Positions 1-10,489 of a stretch of 64,000 bases of DNA are shown here, in pieces. Under the pieces are notes generated by a model, which was given only the letters and a program-made list of their open reading frames with translations, had not been told where the DNA came from and did not search any database. Position numbers and translations under genes: made by a program. The first letter of the stretch is position 1. Each line of letters begins with the position of its first letter. This DNA is from Rhodococcus sp. HNM0563 (GTDB lineage: Bacteria; Actinomycetota; Actinomycetes; Mycobacteriales; Mycobacteriaceae), in assembly GCF_012726195.1 (NCBI RefSeq), contig NZ_JAASAF010000005.1:372001-436000 (forward strand). The letters are read 5' to 3'.

Positions 1-447
1 ACCAAACTCGAACAGAAGGGCTTCACGGCTGAGATCGCCGAGCGCACTCTCGATCGTCTCACCGAGGTCGGGCTGATCGACGACGCCGACTTCGCCCACC
101 AGTGGGTGCGCTCGCGGCATCTGTACTCGGGGAAGGGTAAGCGTGCGATAGCACTGGAGTTGCGCCGCAAGGGCATCGACCAGCAGGACGCGGCCGATGC
201 CCTCGACGCGATCGACAGTGATTCAGAACGCGAACGGGCCGTGGAACTGGTCAGAAAGAAGCTCCGCACCCAGGCGCCGTTGCCTACGGAGGGCGACCGG
301 CGTGAGATCGCGGCCGAGCGCGACAAGCTGGTTCGACGACTCGTCGGGATGCTTGCCCGTCGCGGCTACGCGCAGGGGATGGCGTTCGAGGTGGTCCGCG
401 ACGAACTCGGGGCTTTCGAAGCTGACGCGAACGAGCCACTCGACTGA
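1..447 (+). CDS. recX: RecX regulatory protein, 3' part
   Basis: The reading frame is open from the first base of the window to a TGA at 445-447, so the 5' end of the gene lies outside. The visible 148 residues carry the helical RecX repeats, with the recognisable 'LIDDADFAHQWV' and 'GKRAIALELRRKGI' segments. RecX binds RecA filaments and modulates recombination and SOS induction in the cytoplasm. recA is expected just upstream of the window, as in mycobacteria and corynebacteria. The stop lies 17 bp from the convergent gluD stop, and no strong terminator is visible between them. Identification rests on these motifs and on the conserved recA-recX-miaB neighbourhood. Confidence 0.9.
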   Translation, partial: TKLEQKGFTAEIAERTLDRLTEVGLIDDADFAHQWVRSRHLYSGKGKRAIALELRRKGIDQQDAADALDAIDSDSERERAVELVRKKLRTQAPLPTEGDRREIAAERDKLVRRLVGMLARRGYAQGMAFEVVRDELGAFEADANEPLD

Positions 448-464
448 ACTTTCTGCTCGTCACC

Positions 465-1370
465 TCACCGAGGGGGACCGGTGATGTCCATCCCGGGTAC
501 TGCCGTCACGGGCACCGGGGCATCCGGCTCACCGTCGGTGGTCGAACCCCGGCGCCTGCTCGACCGCAACCGCTTCTCGAGCCACGTTGCGAAGCGGGTC
601 AGGGCGCTGTTGAGGATGATCATGATTGCAGCCACCACCAGCAGCGACGGCAGGTAGTTCTGGAAGTAGGCACCGAGCTGCTGCCCCGACCGCACCACTT
701 CGACATAGCCGATGAGGTAGCCGAGTGCGGAGTCCTTGAGCGCGATCACCATCTGCGACACGATCGCAGGCAGCATCACGGTCACCGCCTGCGGCAGGAG
801 GATCAGCCGCATGGTCTGCCCCTTGCGCAGACCGATGGCCGACGCTGCTTCGGTTTGTCCCTTCGGGAGTGAATTGATGCCTGCGCGCACGATCTCGGCG
901 ATCACGGACCCGTTGTAGAGCGTCAGACCGGTCACGACTGCGGCGAGCGCAAGGTAGTCGGACTTGAACAGTCGATACTCCGCGAACACCTGGTACGCGA
1001 AGATCATCAGGATGAGGACGGGAATCGCGCGGAACAGCTCGACGATGAACCCGGACACCATCCGAATGGAACGGTGTTCCGACAGTCGGCCGATGCCCAG
1101 TATCGCCCCCAACGCCAAGGCCAGCACGATCGACAGGGCGGCGGCAATCAGCGTGCCCCGGATACCGGGGATCAGGTACGTCGTCCAACTCGACGACTCG
1201 AGGAACGGCTCCCACTTGGCTGCGGTGAGCTGGCCCTGGGAATCCAGTGCGCGGTACACGACGTATGCAATGACCACGAGAACGACCGCCACGACCACGG
1301 ACAGCACCCGGTAGAGCGCGCGGGCCTTCGGGCCGGGAGCGTCGTAGAGAACAGTGCCTTCCGAACTCAT
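465..1370 (-). CDS. gluD: Glutamate-type ABC transporter permease GluD
   Basis: 301-residue inner-membrane permease of the polar amino-acid ABC family. The N-terminal region (about residues 1-70) contains one hydrophobic segment ('[18 protein letters not shown]'). The His/Glu/Gln permease domain follows, with its cytoplasmic loop around '[22 protein letters not shown]', the EAA-type motif that docks on the ATPase. The tail after the last membrane segment is Arg-rich and proline-containing. The ATG at 1368-1370 overlaps the gluC stop by 4 bp (ATGA), indicating translational coupling. It should pair with GluC as the heterodimeric channel for glutamate or a related amino acid. The substrate is inferred from the close match of the operon to corynebacterial gluABCD. 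Confidence 0.88.
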   Translation of the reverse strand: MSSEGTVLYDAPGPKARALYRVLSVVVAVVLVVIAYVVYRALDSQGQLTAAKWEPFLESSSWTTYLIPGIRGTLIAAALSIVLALALGAILGIGRLSEHRSIRMVSGFIVELFRAIPVLILMIFAYQVFAEYRLFKSDYLALAAVVTGLTLYNGSVIAEIVRAGINSLPKGQTEAASAIGLRKGQTMRLILLPQAVTVMLPAIVSQMVIALKDSALGYLIGYVEVVRSGQQLGAYFQNYLPSLLVVAAIMIILNSALTRFATWLEKRLRSSRRRGSTTDGEPDAPVPVTAVPGMDITGPPR

Positions 1371-2047
1371 CGCGCTACCTCGAATCGCTTGCTGAGCCAG
1401 CCGAACAGCAGGCCGGTGGGGAGGGTCAGGATCACGAAGCCCAGAGCGAAGATTCCACCGATGACGAAGATGGCTGCCTCGTTCTCGATCATCGTCTTCA
1501 TCAGCAGCGACGCTTCGGCCACACCGATCACCGATGCGATGGTCGAGTTCTTGGTGAGGGCGATGAGCACGGAACCGAGCGGTGCGATGACTGCGCGGAA
1601 TGCCTGCGGCAGCACGATGAAACGGAGATTCTGGCCGAACGTCAGACCCAGCGAGCGTCCGGCTTCGGACTGCCCGAGGTGGACGGTGTTGATGCCGGAT
1701 CGCAGCGACTCGCACACGAAGGCGGCGGTGTAGACGGTCAACCCGAGGACCGCGAGACGGAAGTTGTTGTCCACCAGAAATGTCGGCGAGGACTGCGGTG
1801 CGAGATGGATCTGGAGGGTCTGTGACAGGCCGAACAGGCAGAAGATGATGATCAGGGTCAGCGGGGTATTGCGGAAGACCGTCACGTACGCGGTTCCGAC
1901 TGCTCGGGCGACGGGGATCGGTGACACCCGCATGGCGGCGAGGATCGTGCCGAGGATCAGCGAACCGATCGCGGACAACACTGTCAGCTGGATTGTCGTC
2001 CAGAATGCTTCGAGCAGCTGACTGCCGTACTTGCTGAACAGATCCAC
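1367..2047 (-). CDS. gluC: Glutamate-type ABC transporter permease GluC
   Basis: 226-residue permease, the usual length for GluC. It begins with a membrane segment ('[22 protein letters not shown]') and carries the cytoplasmic EAA loop '[22 protein letters not shown]'. It partners with GluD in the membrane and with the ATPase GluA. It lies 102 bp downstream of gluB in the same direction, and its stop overlaps the gluD start. Nothing looks truncated. The amino-acid family is clear; glutamate specificity is by operon similarity only. Confidence 0.9.
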   Translation of the reverse strand: MDLFSKYGSQLLEAFWTTIQLTVLSAIGSLILGTILAAMRVSPIPVARAVGTAYVTVFRNTPLTLIIIFCLFGLSQTLQIHLAPQSSPTFLVDNNFRLAVLGLTVYTAAFVCESLRSGINTVHLGQSEAGRSLGLTFGQNLRFIVLPQAFRAVIAPLGSVLIALTKNSTIASVIGVAEASLLMKTMIENEAAIFVIGGIFALGFVILTLPTGLLFGWLSKRFEVAR

Positions 2048-2149
2048 AGGTCAACTCCGGGATCGACGGGACGGGACTGTGAGGGTGGAACCGGCCGGTC
2101 CGTGAACTCGTCACGAACCGGCCGGACGTACCTCGGGAGCAACGCCGGA

Positions 2150-2983
2150 TCAGTACCGATCGACGGTCGGCGGCTCGGGCAACGGGTATCCGGACGCGCC
2201 GACGGTTGCCTCGAAGGCCTCCGCCCAGGCTCCGCTGTCGATCATCTCCTGGATCGCATCGTTGATAGCAGCGCGCGAAGCGTCGTCGCCCTTCGCCAGG
2301 CCGATGCCGTACCGCTCCTCGGTGAAAGGTTCACCGACCACCTTGAAGGAGCCGGGACTCTGGGCTGCATAGCCGGCGAGGATGATGTCGTCGGTGGTCA
2401 CCGCGTCGACCGCACCGTTACGCAACGCCTCGACGCACGCGGAGTAGGTGTCGAACTCCTGCAGCTGCACATCTTGTGCATAGGTGTCCTTGACGTTCTG
2501 TGCCGGGGTCGACCCCGTCACAGAGCACAGACGCTTGCCGCCATTGAGCGATTCCGGACCGGTGATCTCGGTTTCGTCTGCGCGCACCAGCAGCGACTGG
2601 CCCGCGATGAAGTACGGACCGGCGAAATCGACCTTCTCTTTGCGGGAATCGGTGATCGAGTAGGTTGCGACGATGTAGTCGACCTCGCCGTTCTGGATCA
2701 GCGTCTCGCGCTGAGCCGACGGCGATTCCTTGAACTCGATGTTCTCCTCGGACACGCCGAGCTGCCCGGCCACATACTTGGCCACCTCGACATCGAAACC
2801 GCTGAAGGTGCCGTCGGGATTGCGCAGGCCGAGTCCGGGCTGATCGAACTTGATGCCCACCACCAGGTTTCCGTTCTCGGCAGAGGACGTGACACTGCGG
2901 GATTCGTCGCCACCGCACGCTGTTGCGGCGAGAGCGACGGCGATCGCGCCGATGCCCAGGCGGATCGAGCGAGACATTTTCAT
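2150..2983 (-). CDS. gluB: Glutamate-binding lipoprotein GluB
   Basis: 277-residue solute-binding protein. The N-terminus is a lipoprotein signal peptide: a basic start, a hydrophobic stretch and an 'ATAC' lipobox with Cys23, so the protein should be anchored to the outer face of the membrane. The mature part is a family 3 (polar amino-acid) binding domain with '[13 protein letters not shown]' near its start and '[15 protein letters not shown]' next. The start at 2983 is preceded by a GGAGG Shine-Dalgarno; a second ATG two codons later is possible. It is the ligand-capturing subunit of the GluABCD importer. Confidence 0.9.
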   Translation of the reverse strand: MKMSRSIRLGIGAIAVALAATACGGDESRSVTSSAENGNLVVGIKFDQPGLGLRNPDGTFSGFDVEVAKYVAGQLGVSEENIEFKESPSAQRETLIQNGEVDYIVATYSITDSRKEKVDFAGPYFIAGQSLLVRADETEITGPESLNGGKRLCSVTGSTPAQNVKDTYAQDVQLQEFDTYSACVEALRNGAVDAVTTDDIILAGYAAQSPGSFKVVGEPFTEERYGIGLAKGDDASRAAINDAIQEMIDSGAWAEAFEATVGASGYPLPEPPTVDRY

Positions 2984-3054
2984 CGAGTACCTCCGGTTGT
3001 GGTGTTCGATCGGGCTGTCGTGGAACGGGGCTGGTGGCTGAGGATCTTGCCCCC

Positions 3055-3843
3055 TCAGTGGCTGAGAATCTTGCCGAGGAAGTCCTTGGCCCGATCGGAG
3101 GACGGTGCGGTGAAGAAGGTGGTGGGGTCGGTGTCCTCGACGATGCGGCCGTCGGCCATGAACAACACGCGGTCGCCGGCCTTGCGGGCGAAGCCCATCT
3201 CGTGCGTGACGACCACCATCGTCATCCCCTCCTTCGCGAGCGAGGTCATCACGTCGAGAACTTCCTGGACCATCTCGGGATCGAGCGCGGAGGTCGGCTC
3301 GTCGAACAGCATCACCTTCGGACTCATTGCCAGGGCGCGGGCAATCGCGACACGTTGCTGCTGACCGCCGGACAACTGGGCGGGATACTTGTCGGCCTGG
3401 TTCGCGATACCCACTCGTTCGAGCAAGCGCAGCGCGTTCTCCCGTACGGTTTCCTTCTTCTGCTTGCGGACCTTGAGTGGGCCCAGCATCACGTTCTCGA
3501 GGATCGTCTTGTGAGCGAAGAGATTGAACGACTGGAACACCATGCCGACGTCGGCGCGCAGCGCTGCCAGGGCTTTACCTTCGGCCGGAAGAGTCTTGCC
3601 GTCCACCCGGATCTCGCCGGAGTCGATCGGCTCGAGCCGGTTGATGGTTCGGCACAGTGTGGACTTTCCGGATCCCGACGGGCCGACCACGATGACCACC
3701 TGACCACTCGGAACCTCGATGTCGATGTCCTGGAGGACGTGCAGCGCACCGAAGTGCTTGTTCACGTTCGTCATCGTGATCATCGGAGTGGAGCTGCTCG
3801 ATACCTCCGAGGGCTTCGCCGAACCCGCATCCGCTGCTGTCAT
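3055..3843 (-). CDS. gluA: Glutamate-type ABC transporter ATPase GluA
   Basis: ATP-binding subunit with Walker A 'GPSGSGKS', Q-loop, signature 'LSGGQQQR', Walker B 'VMLFDEP' and the switch His in '[10 protein letters not shown]'. The core closely resembles corynebacterial GluA, down to the '[12 protein letters not shown]' C-terminus. The start is uncertain. The ATG at 3843 (262 aa) has an AGGG 8-10 bases upstream. The same bases can be read as a TAGGGT -10 element, which would make the mRNA leaderless. An ATG at 3783 would give the classical 242-residue GluA but has only a weak ribosome-binding site. It is the first gene of the minus-strand operon gluA-B-C-D. Confidence 0.9.
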   Translation of the reverse strand: MTAADAGSAKPSEVSSSSTPMITMTNVNKHFGALHVLQDIDIEVPSGQVVIVVGPSGSGKSTLCRTINRLEPIDSGEIRVDGKTLPAEGKALAALRADVGMVFQSFNLFAHKTILENVMLGPLKVRKQKKETVRENALRLLERVGIANQADKYPAQLSGGQQQRVAIARALAMSPKVMLFDEPTSALDPEMVQEVLDVMTSLAKEGMTMVVVTHEMGFARKAGDRVLFMADGRIVEDTDPTTFFTAPSSDRAKDFLGKILSH

Positions 3844-3971
3844 GATCAAGACCCTATGCGGTCGTTCTCCGAAACCCCCACATTTCGTCCCATCGACATT
3901 CAACTTTTACAGCGGCAATCGGGCGAGGCCGGACCGTGGCCGTCCTCGGCATGGGTGCGGCGCGGCGCACA

Positions 3972-4000
3972 CTGTCACCGCCGGGACGGTCGGTTACTCT
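3972..4000 (+). promoter_or_regulatory. Predicted miaB promoter
   Basis: A -35-like CTGTCA (3972-3977) is separated by 17 bp from a -10-like TACTCT (3995-4000). The expected transcription start is about 12 bases before the miaB GTG at 4019, giving a very short leader. Confidence 0.4.
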
Positions 4001-4018
4001 CGTGAGCTACCCTGAGAC

Positions 4019-5548
4019 GTGTCATTGATCGACGATGTTGCCCCGAACACAGGTGCTCGGACGTATGAGGTCCGCACTTACGGCTGCCAGATGAACGTGC
4101 ACGATTCGGAGCGTTTGTCAGGCCTGTTGGAAGACGCCGGCTTCACCCGCGCCGAAGCGGGTGCATCTCCCGACCTTGTCGTCTTCAACACGTGCGCAGT
4201 GCGCGAGAACGCCGACAACAAGCTGTACGGCAACCTCAGCCATCTCCGGCCTGTCAAGGACGAGAACCCGAACATGCAGATCGCAGTCGGGGGTTGTCTC
4301 GCGCAGAAGGATCGCGCCACCGTCGTGAAGAAGGCGCCGTGGGTCGATGTGGTGTTCGGCACTCACAACATCGGCAATCTCCCGGCGCTCCTCGACCGCG
4401 CACGCCACAATCGGAAGGCCGAAGTCGAGATCCTCGACTCGCTCGAAGCGTTTCCCTCGACGCTCCCGGCGAAGCGCGAGTCGCCCTATGCAGGATGGGT
4501 GTCGATCTCGGTCGGATGCAACAACACATGCACCTTCTGCATCGTCCCCGCCCTGCGCGGCAAAGAGGTCGATCGTCGACCCGGCGACATTCTCGCCGAG
4601 GTGCAGGCACTCGTCGACGAGGGTGTCCTCGAAGTCACCCTGCTCGGACAGAACGTCAACTCGTACGGACGGTCCTTCGCCGACCCGGAACAGCCCCGCG
4701 ACCGCGGCGCGTTCGCGTCGTTGCTCCGCGCCTGTGGCGACATCGACGGCCTCGAACGCGTGCGGTTCACGTCGCCGCACCCCGCCGAATTCACCGACGA
4801 CGTCATCGAAGCGATGGCGTCGACGCCCAACGTCTGCCCCCAGCTCCACATGCCGCTGCAGTCGGGCAGCGACCGGATCCTGCGCGCAATGCGCCGGTCG
4901 TATCGCAAGGAGAAGTTCCTCGGCATCATCGAGCGGGTCCGTGCGGTCATGCCGCACGCGGCGATCACCACCGACATCATCGTCGGATTCCCCGGTGAAA
5001 CCGAAGAGGATTTCCAGGACACCCTCGACGTCGTCGAGAAGGCGCGATTCACCAGTGCCTTCACGTTCCAGTATTCCAAGCGCCCCGGCACACCCGCTGC
5101 AGAGATGGACGAGCAGCTCCCCAAGGCTGTCGTGCAGGAGCGGTACGAGCGCCTGATCGCGCTGCAGGAGCGCATCACCCTCGAGGAGAATCGCAAGCTC
5201 GTCGGTACCGAGGTCGAATTGCTCGTCGCGGACGGTGAAGGCCGAAAGAACGCGGCAACCGCCCGAATGAGCGGCCGCGCCCGCGACGGGCGACTCGTGC
5301 ACTTCCGGCCCGAAGGCAACGTCGACACCGCGGTTCGGCCCGGTGACATCGTCACGATCGTCGTCAGCGATGCTGCGCCGCATCATCTCGTCGCCGATAC
5401 CCCGATCCTCACCCACCGCCGCACCCGCGCGGGCGATCACTTCGAACAGGGGCGCCTGCCCAAGACGAAACCGATCGGTGTGGGACTCGGCCTGCCGAGC
5501 ATCGGTGCCCCCGAACCCCTACCGACACAGATGGGATGCAACGCATGA
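4019..5548 (+). CDS. miaB: tRNA-2-methylthio-N6-isopentenyladenosine synthase MiaB
   Basis: 509-residue radical SAM methylthiotransferase that adds the 2-methylthio group to isopentenylated A37 of tRNAs. The N-terminal cluster domain has its three cysteines at 23, 59 and 93. The radical SAM CxxxCxxC is at residues 167-174 ('CNNTCTFC'). The C-terminal third contains the TRAM domain. The start is GTG. The C-terminus extends past TRAM with a proline-rich tail. It shares the window with miaA, which makes its substrate modification. The 3' end overlaps the next gene by 4 bp (ATGA). Confidence 0.95.
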   Translation: MSLIDDVAPNTGARTYEVRTYGCQMNVHDSERLSGLLEDAGFTRAEAGASPDLVVFNTCAVRENADNKLYGNLSHLRPVKDENPNMQIAVGGCLAQKDRATVVKKAPWVDVVFGTHNIGNLPALLDRARHNRKAEVEILDSLEAFPSTLPAKRESPYAGWVSISVGCNNTCTFCIVPALRGKEVDRRPGDILAEVQALVDEGVLEVTLLGQNVNSYGRSFADPEQPRDRGAFASLLRACGDIDGLERVRFTSPHPAEFTDDVIEAMASTPNVCPQLHMPLQSGSDRILRAMRRSYRKEKFLGIIERVRAVMPHAAITTDIIVGFPGETEEDFQDTLDVVEKARFTSAFTFQYSKRPGTPAAEMDEQLPKAVVQERYERLIALQERITLEENRKLVGTEVELLVADGEGRKNAATARMSGRARDGRLVHFRPEGNVDTAVRPGDIVTIVVSDAAPHHLVADTPILTHRRTRAGDHFEQGRLPKTKPIGVGLGLPSIGAPEPLPTQMGCNA

Positions 5549-6168
5549 CCACGGGCGAGAACAGTCCGAACACCCACCGGGGCACGGATGGCAACACCGA
5601 CCGGCTGAGCGACCACGGACTCAGGGAGGCCCGCGCCGACCTCGAGGCCGCCGAACGCAAGATTGCGGGTGAAATCGACCCCGGGGCCCGCGCGATGTTC
5701 GTCGCCGTCGCAGTGCTCGTGCTGCTCGGTTCGTTCAGCCTCCCACACGCCGGTGCCGCGAACGGGTGGGAGGTGCTCTCGTTCGCCTCCGACGCGACAG
5801 CGGAATCCATTGCGCTTCCGTCCCGCATCTTCACGTGGCTTGCGCTCGGCTTCGGCGCGGTCGCCTCGATTCTCGCACTCGTGACCCGAAAGTGGTTCCT
5901 GGCATGGGCCGCGGCTGCCGGCTCTGCTGTGTCGATCATCTTCGGGTTGCTCACCGTGTGGTCACGTCAGACGCTCCCGGTCGACTCCGGCGCGTCCGGA
6001 CCCGGAATCGGTCTGTTCCTCGGCTGGGTCGCCGTGATGGTCCTGACCTTCCATTGGATCCGCGTGGCCTGGTCCAGAACGTCCGCACAGCTCGCGGCCG
6101 AGGCCGAGCTGCGGCGTATTGCCGAGGAGGACGACCGCCGGGGGATGTTCGGTGGACATCTGAAATAG
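5545..6168 (+). CDS. Conserved membrane protein (Rv2732c-like)
   Basis: 207-residue protein of unknown function, translationally coupled to miaB by an ATGA overlap. It has a hydrophilic N-terminus with a charged helix ('[16 protein letters not shown]'). Four hydrophobic segments follow, around '[15 protein letters not shown]', the region after '[18 protein letters not shown]', '[21 protein letters not shown]' and '[16 protein letters not shown]', and the protein ends in a charged cytoplasmic tail. The position after miaB matches the transmembrane protein in mycobacteria, so it is a conserved neighbour. I cannot assign a reaction. Confidence 0.8.
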   Translation: MTTGENSPNTHRGTDGNTDRLSDHGLREARADLEAAERKIAGEIDPGARAMFVAVAVLVLLGSFSLPHAGAANGWEVLSFASDATAESIALPSRIFTWLALGFGAVASILALVTRKWFLAWAAAAGSAVSIIFGLLTVWSRQTLPVDSGASGPGIGLFLGWVAVMVLTFHWIRVAWSRTSAQLAAEAELRRIAEEDDRRGMFGGHLK

Positions 6169-6186
6169 ACCACCTACAGCGACGAG

Positions 6187-6233
6187 ACGAGCCCCGTTCG
6201 GGCCGGATGCCTTTCGGACCGAACGGGGCTCGT
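6187..6233. terminator. Bidirectional terminator between convergent genes
   Basis: A perfect 15-bp inverted repeat: left arm 6187-6201 ('acgagccccgttcgg'), right arm 6219-6233, with a 17-nt loop. It sits between the stop at 6168 and the convergent stop at 6251. Confidence 0.75.
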
Positions 6234-6250
6234 GGTCACAGCGGACGCGA

Positions 6251-7654
6251 TCAGCGCTCGCCGACGGCGCTCTCTGCAGCTTCCGCCCACTCCCGCCACT
6301 GTGCAGCCTGGGCGAGTGCCGCGTCGGCGTCCTTGGTGCGGCCCTTCGCCTGCGCCTTCTCCGCCTGCTCCTCGAACTGCTGGACCCGCTCGCGGAACTG
6401 AGCGGCGCGGGCAAGGGCTTCGGGGTCGGTCCGACGCCACTCGCTGTCGGACGCTTCACGGACGCGCTTCTCGATCGCGCGGAGGCGACCCTCGAGATCG
6501 TGCATCCGGTCGCGGGGAACCTTGCCGATCGCCTCCCACTGTTCCTGAAGTTCGCGCAGCCGGGTACGCGCGGCTTCCAGGTCGGCCGCAGGGTCGATCG
6601 TCGATGACGACTCCAGCAGCGCCTCTTTGGCGCGGGCGTTCTCCTCGAACTCGGCGTCGCGTTCGGCGGACGCGGCATTGCGCGCGGCGAAGAAGACGTC
6701 CTGCGCGCCCTTGAAACGTTTCCACAGTTGGTCGTCGGCTTCCCGAGGTGCGCGCCCCGATGCCTTCCATTCGGCAAGCAGATCCCGGAACGCTGCGGCG
6801 GTTGCGCCCCAGTCGGTGGAGTCCTGCAGAGCTTCGGCGCGTGCGACCAGGTCCTCCTTCTTGGTCTTCGCGGAGGCACGTTCACGATCGAGTTCGGCGA
6901 AGTGAGCGCCGCGCCGACGATTGAAGGCCTCTCGTGCCTTCGAATACCGGCGCCACAAGACGTCGTCGGTCTTGCGGTCGACCCCGCGGATCGACTTCCA
7001 CTCGTCGAGGATCTCCCGCAGACGATCGCCCGCGGCCTTCCAATGAGTCGAGTCGGCGCCGATCTCTTCGGCCTCTGCCGCCAGCGCTTCCTTGCGGGCA
7101 GTGGATTCCGCGCGGTGCCGTTCCTTCTCCTGTTTCTGGACGATCGCCGCCTTCTCCGATTCCTCGATCACGCCCGTGAGCCGCGTCGAGAGTGCGTCCA
7201 GGTCGCCGATCACCGCCGCGGTCGGTAACGATTCGAGGATCGCTTCGGCCGCCGCGCGGGTTTTCTTGACGTCACCGGAGCCCGATGTCAGACGTGTCTC
7301 CAACAGCGCGACCTCGGTTGCGAGATCGTCGTAACGCCGACCGAAATGCTCGAGGCCTTCGGCAGCGTCGCCTGCCTGCCACGAACCGATGCAACGCTCA
7401 CCGTCAGCGGTCAGAACCCACGCGGTGCCGTCATCGTCGACCCGTCCGAACCGGCTCGGATCGCTCGCCGGTACCGCAGGGGCGTGCGGATGCGTCTGTC
7501 CAGGGGCCGGATGAGGCTTGGGGGCGTGCTCCGACTCGGTCGGGGCGGGCTTCGGCGCGCCGGGGCGTGGGCTTCCCGGCTTCGGGGGACCAGGACGCGG
7601 CGGTGTGCCGGACACCTGCTCGGGCGTCGGGTCCTGTGCGTTCGGGTCGGTCAT
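6251..7654 (-). CDS. DUF349 coiled-coil protein (Rv2731-like)
   Basis: 467-residue cytoplasmic protein. About residues 1-75 are a Pro/Ala-rich disordered leader ('[12 protein letters not shown]...'). A short folded segment follows ('[18 protein letters not shown]'). The rest is a long helical region made of repeated DUF349 units, each marked by Trp/Arg motifs such as '[19 protein letters not shown]', '[19 protein letters not shown]' and '[19 protein letters not shown]'. The ATG at 7654 has a GAGG ribosome-binding site and cuts a longer open frame sensibly. The family is of unknown function, and coiled-coil or scaffold roles are only suggestions. It is encoded opposite to the miaB/miaA genes. 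Confidence 0.85.
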   Translation of the reverse strand: MTDPNAQDPTPEQVSGTPPRPGPPKPGSPRPGAPKPAPTESEHAPKPHPAPGQTHPHAPAVPASDPSRFGRVDDDGTAWVLTADGERCIGSWQAGDAAEGLEHFGRRYDDLATEVALLETRLTSGSGDVKKTRAAAEAILESLPTAAVIGDLDALSTRLTGVIEESEKAAIVQKQEKERHRAESTARKEALAAEAEEIGADSTHWKAAGDRLREILDEWKSIRGVDRKTDDVLWRRYSKAREAFNRRRGAHFAELDRERASAKTKKEDLVARAEALQDSTDWGATAAAFRDLLAEWKASGRAPREADDQLWKRFKGAQDVFFAARNAASAERDAEFEENARAKEALLESSSTIDPAADLEAARTRLRELQEQWEAIGKVPRDRMHDLEGRLRAIEKRVREASDSEWRRTDPEALARAAQFRERVQQFEEQAEKAQAKGRTKDADAALAQAAQWREWAEAAESAVGER

Positions 7655-7802
7655 CGCTACCTCATCTCTGCCGCGCGGCACGGCTGCCTGATCGCATCGC
7701 TTACCGCAGGTCCGGTCACGGCATCCGTGATCACGTCCGCCCCCTATTGAAACAGGTCGCGCGCCTGCGGGGCTCCCGGTCCGGTCGACTACCGTTGCCG
7801 AT

Positions 7803-8525
7803 GTGTTGATTGCCGCGGTGTTCGTGCCTTCCCCGCCTCTTCTCGTGCCCGAATTGCTCGGACTCGCTGCCGCCGAGACCGACGAGCTACGACACGCCGT
7901 GCTCGCTGCGGCGCGTGTGGTCGGCGATGTCGACGAGTGGATAGTGGTGGGTACGGGGACCGAGTCCGAGGAAGTCCCGTCCGACGCCGTCGGCACCTTC
8001 CGCGGATACGGTGCCGACGTCCGGATCTCACTCGGTCCCGCAGGGGATCCGGCCTCAGGGTCTCCGGACGTCGACATGCCGCTAACTGCGTTGATTGCCG
8101 GATGGCTGCGCGAGCGTGCAGCGCCTGGAGCCCGCGCCGAGGTACACGTCCTCGCCCGCGATACGGATCCGGCCGAATGTGCACAGCTGGGCAAGACTCT
8201 GCGAGCGCAACTCGACGAAGGCGCCGCGCGGCGCGGGCTGCTCATCGTCGCCGACGGCGCTGCCACCCTGACCGCCAAGGCTCCTGGCGCATTCGACGAG
8301 AGATCCGCTGCAGTCGAGCAGAGTCTGGGCGAAGCGCTCGCTGCCGGTACTCCCCAGACGCTGGCTGCGCTCGACGCCGGACTGTGCGCGGACATCGCAC
8401 TCGAAGGTCGTGCTGCATGGCAGGTGCTGGCAGCGGCGTTCGCCCAGCCTCCGTCCGAGGCCACGATCGAATACAGCGCCGCACCGTACGGGGTGGGCTA
8501 TCACGTGGGGACCTGGCGCCCGTGA
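7803..8525 (+). CDS. LigB-like class III extradiol dioxygenase-family protein (Rv2728c-like)
   Basis: 240-residue protein beginning at GTG 7803, with the typical N-terminus '[15 protein letters not shown]'. It resembles the catalytic (LigB) subunit fold of extradiol dioxygenases but is Ala-rich. I do not see the usual set of metal-binding histidines, so a dioxygenase activity should not be assumed. It overlaps miaA by 4 bp (GTGA) and is conserved just upstream of miaA in related genomes, so the two are probably co-translated. The true role is unknown. Confidence 0.75.
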   Translation: MLIAAVFVPSPPLLVPELLGLAAAETDELRHAVLAAARVVGDVDEWIVVGTGTESEEVPSDAVGTFRGYGADVRISLGPAGDPASGSPDVDMPLTALIAGWLRERAAPGARAEVHVLARDTDPAECAQLGKTLRAQLDEGAARRGLLIVADGAATLTAKAPGAFDERSAAVEQSLGEALAAGTPQTLAALDAGLCADIALEGRAAWQVLAAAFAQPPSEATIEYSAAPYGVGYHVGTWRP

Positions 8526-9448
8526 GTCTCCCGGTGCATCGCCGCCCCATCGCGGTGGTGGGTCCGACCGCCACAGGGAAGTCGGATCTCGGACTGGATC
8601 TCGCAGAGGCGCTCGGCGGCGAGATCGTCAACATCGACGCGATGCAGCAGTACCGCGGTATGGACATCGGCACCGCGAAACTGCCGGTAGGCGAACGACG
8701 CGGGATTCCGCACCACCAGCTGGACGTTCTCGACGTCACCGAGACCGCGACCGTCGCGCGCTATCAGGAGTCCGCCACCGCTGACGTCGAACGCATCCTG
8801 GCGTCGGGCCGGGTGCCGGTCGTCGTGGGCGGGTCGATGATGTACGTGCAGTCTCTGCTCGACGAGTGGCAGTTCCCGGCGACCGACCCCGACGTCCGCG
8901 CGAAATGGGAAGCCGTCCTCGCCGACGGGGGCGTGGCCGCCGTGCACGAAGCCCTGCGCCATGCCGACCCTGCCGCGGCCGCCACGATCCTGCCTACGGA
9001 CGGGCGGCGTATGGTGCGCGCGCTGGAAGTCGTCGAGCTGACCGGTCTTCCCTTCGCTGCGTCACAACCGACCGTCGGCGACCCACGCTGGGACACGATC
9101 ATCCTCGGTGTCGACCGCGACACGACAGATCTGGACGAGCGCATCGAGAAACGCACCGATCTCATGTTCGAACTCGGTCTCGTCGACGAGGTCCATGCCC
9201 TGATCGAGCAGGGACTCCGCGAGGGTGTGACTGCGCCCCGCGCTATCGGATACTTCCAGGTCCTCGACTATTTGGAAGGCAAGTGCGACCTCGACTACGC
9301 GCGGGAACGGACGTTTATCGGAACCCGCCGGTATGTCCGGCGGCAGCGTTCGTGGTTTCGCCGCGATCATCGGATCCGCTGGCTCGACGGCGCCGACCCG
9401 AACCTGGTCACCGAGGCGCTGCGAGTCGTCGACTCCGAAATGCTGTGA
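8522..9448 (+). CDS. miaA: tRNA dimethylallyltransferase MiaA
   Basis: 308-residue enzyme that transfers a dimethylallyl group to A37 of tRNAs reading UNN codons, providing the substrate of MiaB. The P-loop 'GPTATGKS' lies at about residues 14-21. The conserved '[15 protein letters not shown]' substrate-binding segment follows, and '[21 protein letters not shown]' near the C-terminus matches the family's tRNA-binding end. The GTG start overlaps the upstream stop. The last codons lie within a short tandem repeat that continues into the intergenic region. Confidence 0.95.
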   Translation: MSLPVHRRPIAVVGPTATGKSDLGLDLAEALGGEIVNIDAMQQYRGMDIGTAKLPVGERRGIPHHQLDVLDVTETATVARYQESATADVERILASGRVPVVVGGSMMYVQSLLDEWQFPATDPDVRAKWEAVLADGGVAAVHEALRHADPAAAATILPTDGRRMVRALEVVELTGLPFAASQPTVGDPRWDTIILGVDRDTTDLDERIEKRTDLMFELGLVDEVHALIEQGLREGVTAPRAIGYFQVLDYLEGKCDLDYARERTFIGTRRYVRRQRSWFRRDHRIRWLDGADPNLVTEALRVVDSEML

Positions 9449-9509
9449 TTCGTCGACGCTGAAGTGCTGTGGAGTCGTCGACTCCGAAGCGTTGTGAGTC
9501 ACCGACTCC
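9423..9509. repeat. Degenerate 24-bp tandem repeat across the miaA 3' end
   Basis: About 3.5 copies of a unit close to 'gagtcgtcgactccgaa' plus 'atgctgt': 9423-9446, 9447-9470, 9472-9495 and a partial copy at 9496-9509. The first copy encodes the last residues of MiaA and the rest is non-coding. Each unit contains the palindrome 'gtcgac' or a variant of it. Confidence 0.75.
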
Positions 9510-9549
9510 TGGAGCCGAGCGCAGCGAGGCCCTCGCTAAGGTTGACGGC

Positions 9550-10416
9550 ATGGAGTTCAGCAAAGGCCACGGCACCGAGAACGATTTCGTCATCCTTCCG
9601 GATCCCGATGCCCGGCTGACTCTCACATCCGACCGCATCGCGGCCCTGTGTGACCGACGACGCGGTCTCGGAGCCGACGGCGTGCTACGCGTAGCGCGGA
9701 CCGGAGCATTGGTCGAGTCGGGTCTGCTCGATGCGGTCCCTTACGGGGCGAGCGTCGGCGACTGGTTCATGGACTACCGCAACGCCGACGGATCGATCGC
9801 CGAGATGTGCGGCAACGGGGTGAGGGTCTTCGCTCACTACCTCACCGCGGAAGGGCTGGAGACTCGGGAGAGCTTCGTCGTGGGGTCGAGAGCCGGCGGC
9901 AAGCCCGTGCGGGTCCACTCTGCCGGACCGGTTACGGGCGAGGTCACCGTGGAAATGGGACGGGTTGCACAGCTCGGTGAGTCGTCCGCCACGATCGACG
10001 GCCGCGTGTATCCGGGGATCGGCATCGACGTCGGAAACCCGCATCTGGCCTGTGTCGATCCGAATCTCACCGGCGCGAGCCTCGCCGCACTCGACCTCAC
10101 GTCGCCCGGTTACGATCCAGGCTTCTTCCCGCAGGGCGTCAACATCGAGTTCCTGAGCCCGATCGAATCAGGAGCCGTTCAGATGCGCGTGCACGAGCGG
10201 GGGGTCGGCGAGACCCGCTCGTGTGGAACGGGCACGGTCGCGGCGGCCGCAGCGGCGCTGCGGTACGACGGTGCCGACGCCGGTGTCGTGCGGGTGCGGA
10301 TTCCCGGCGGTGCAGTGGAGGTGCGGATCGAGGACGAACATGCCTGGTTGAGGGGGCCCTCGGTGCTCGTTGCGCGCGGCACCATCAGCGACGACTGGTG
10401 GTCGTCGCTCGGGTGA
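9550..10416 (+). CDS. dapF: Diaminopimelate epimerase DapF
   Basis: 288-residue cofactor-independent racemase converting LL- to meso-diaminopimelate for lysine and peptidoglycan synthesis. The two catalytic cysteines are Cys87 in 'MCGNGVR' and Cys225 in 'SCGTGT', both in their canonical surroundings. The N-terminus '[14 protein letters not shown]' also matches the family. The start at 9550 is the first ATG with family-like sequence; the upstream part of the open frame is repeat DNA. It lies between miaA and hflX, the same order as in mycobacteria. Confidence 0.95.
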   Translation: MEFSKGHGTENDFVILPDPDARLTLTSDRIAALCDRRRGLGADGVLRVARTGALVESGLLDAVPYGASVGDWFMDYRNADGSIAEMCGNGVRVFAHYLTAEGLETRESFVVGSRAGGKPVRVHSAGPVTGEVTVEMGRVAQLGESSATIDGRVYPGIGIDVGNPHLACVDPNLTGASLAALDLTSPGYDPGFFPQGVNIEFLSPIESGAVQMRVHERGVGETRSCGTGTVAAAAAALRYDGADAGVVRVRIPGGAVEVRIEDEHAWLRGPSVLVARGTISDDWWSSLG

Positions 10417-10489
10417 ACGCATACCTTCTCGGGGTGGTCCGAAAAACTCGAATGCACCGAATCGGACTTCGTGGGACGATGAAACCTGT

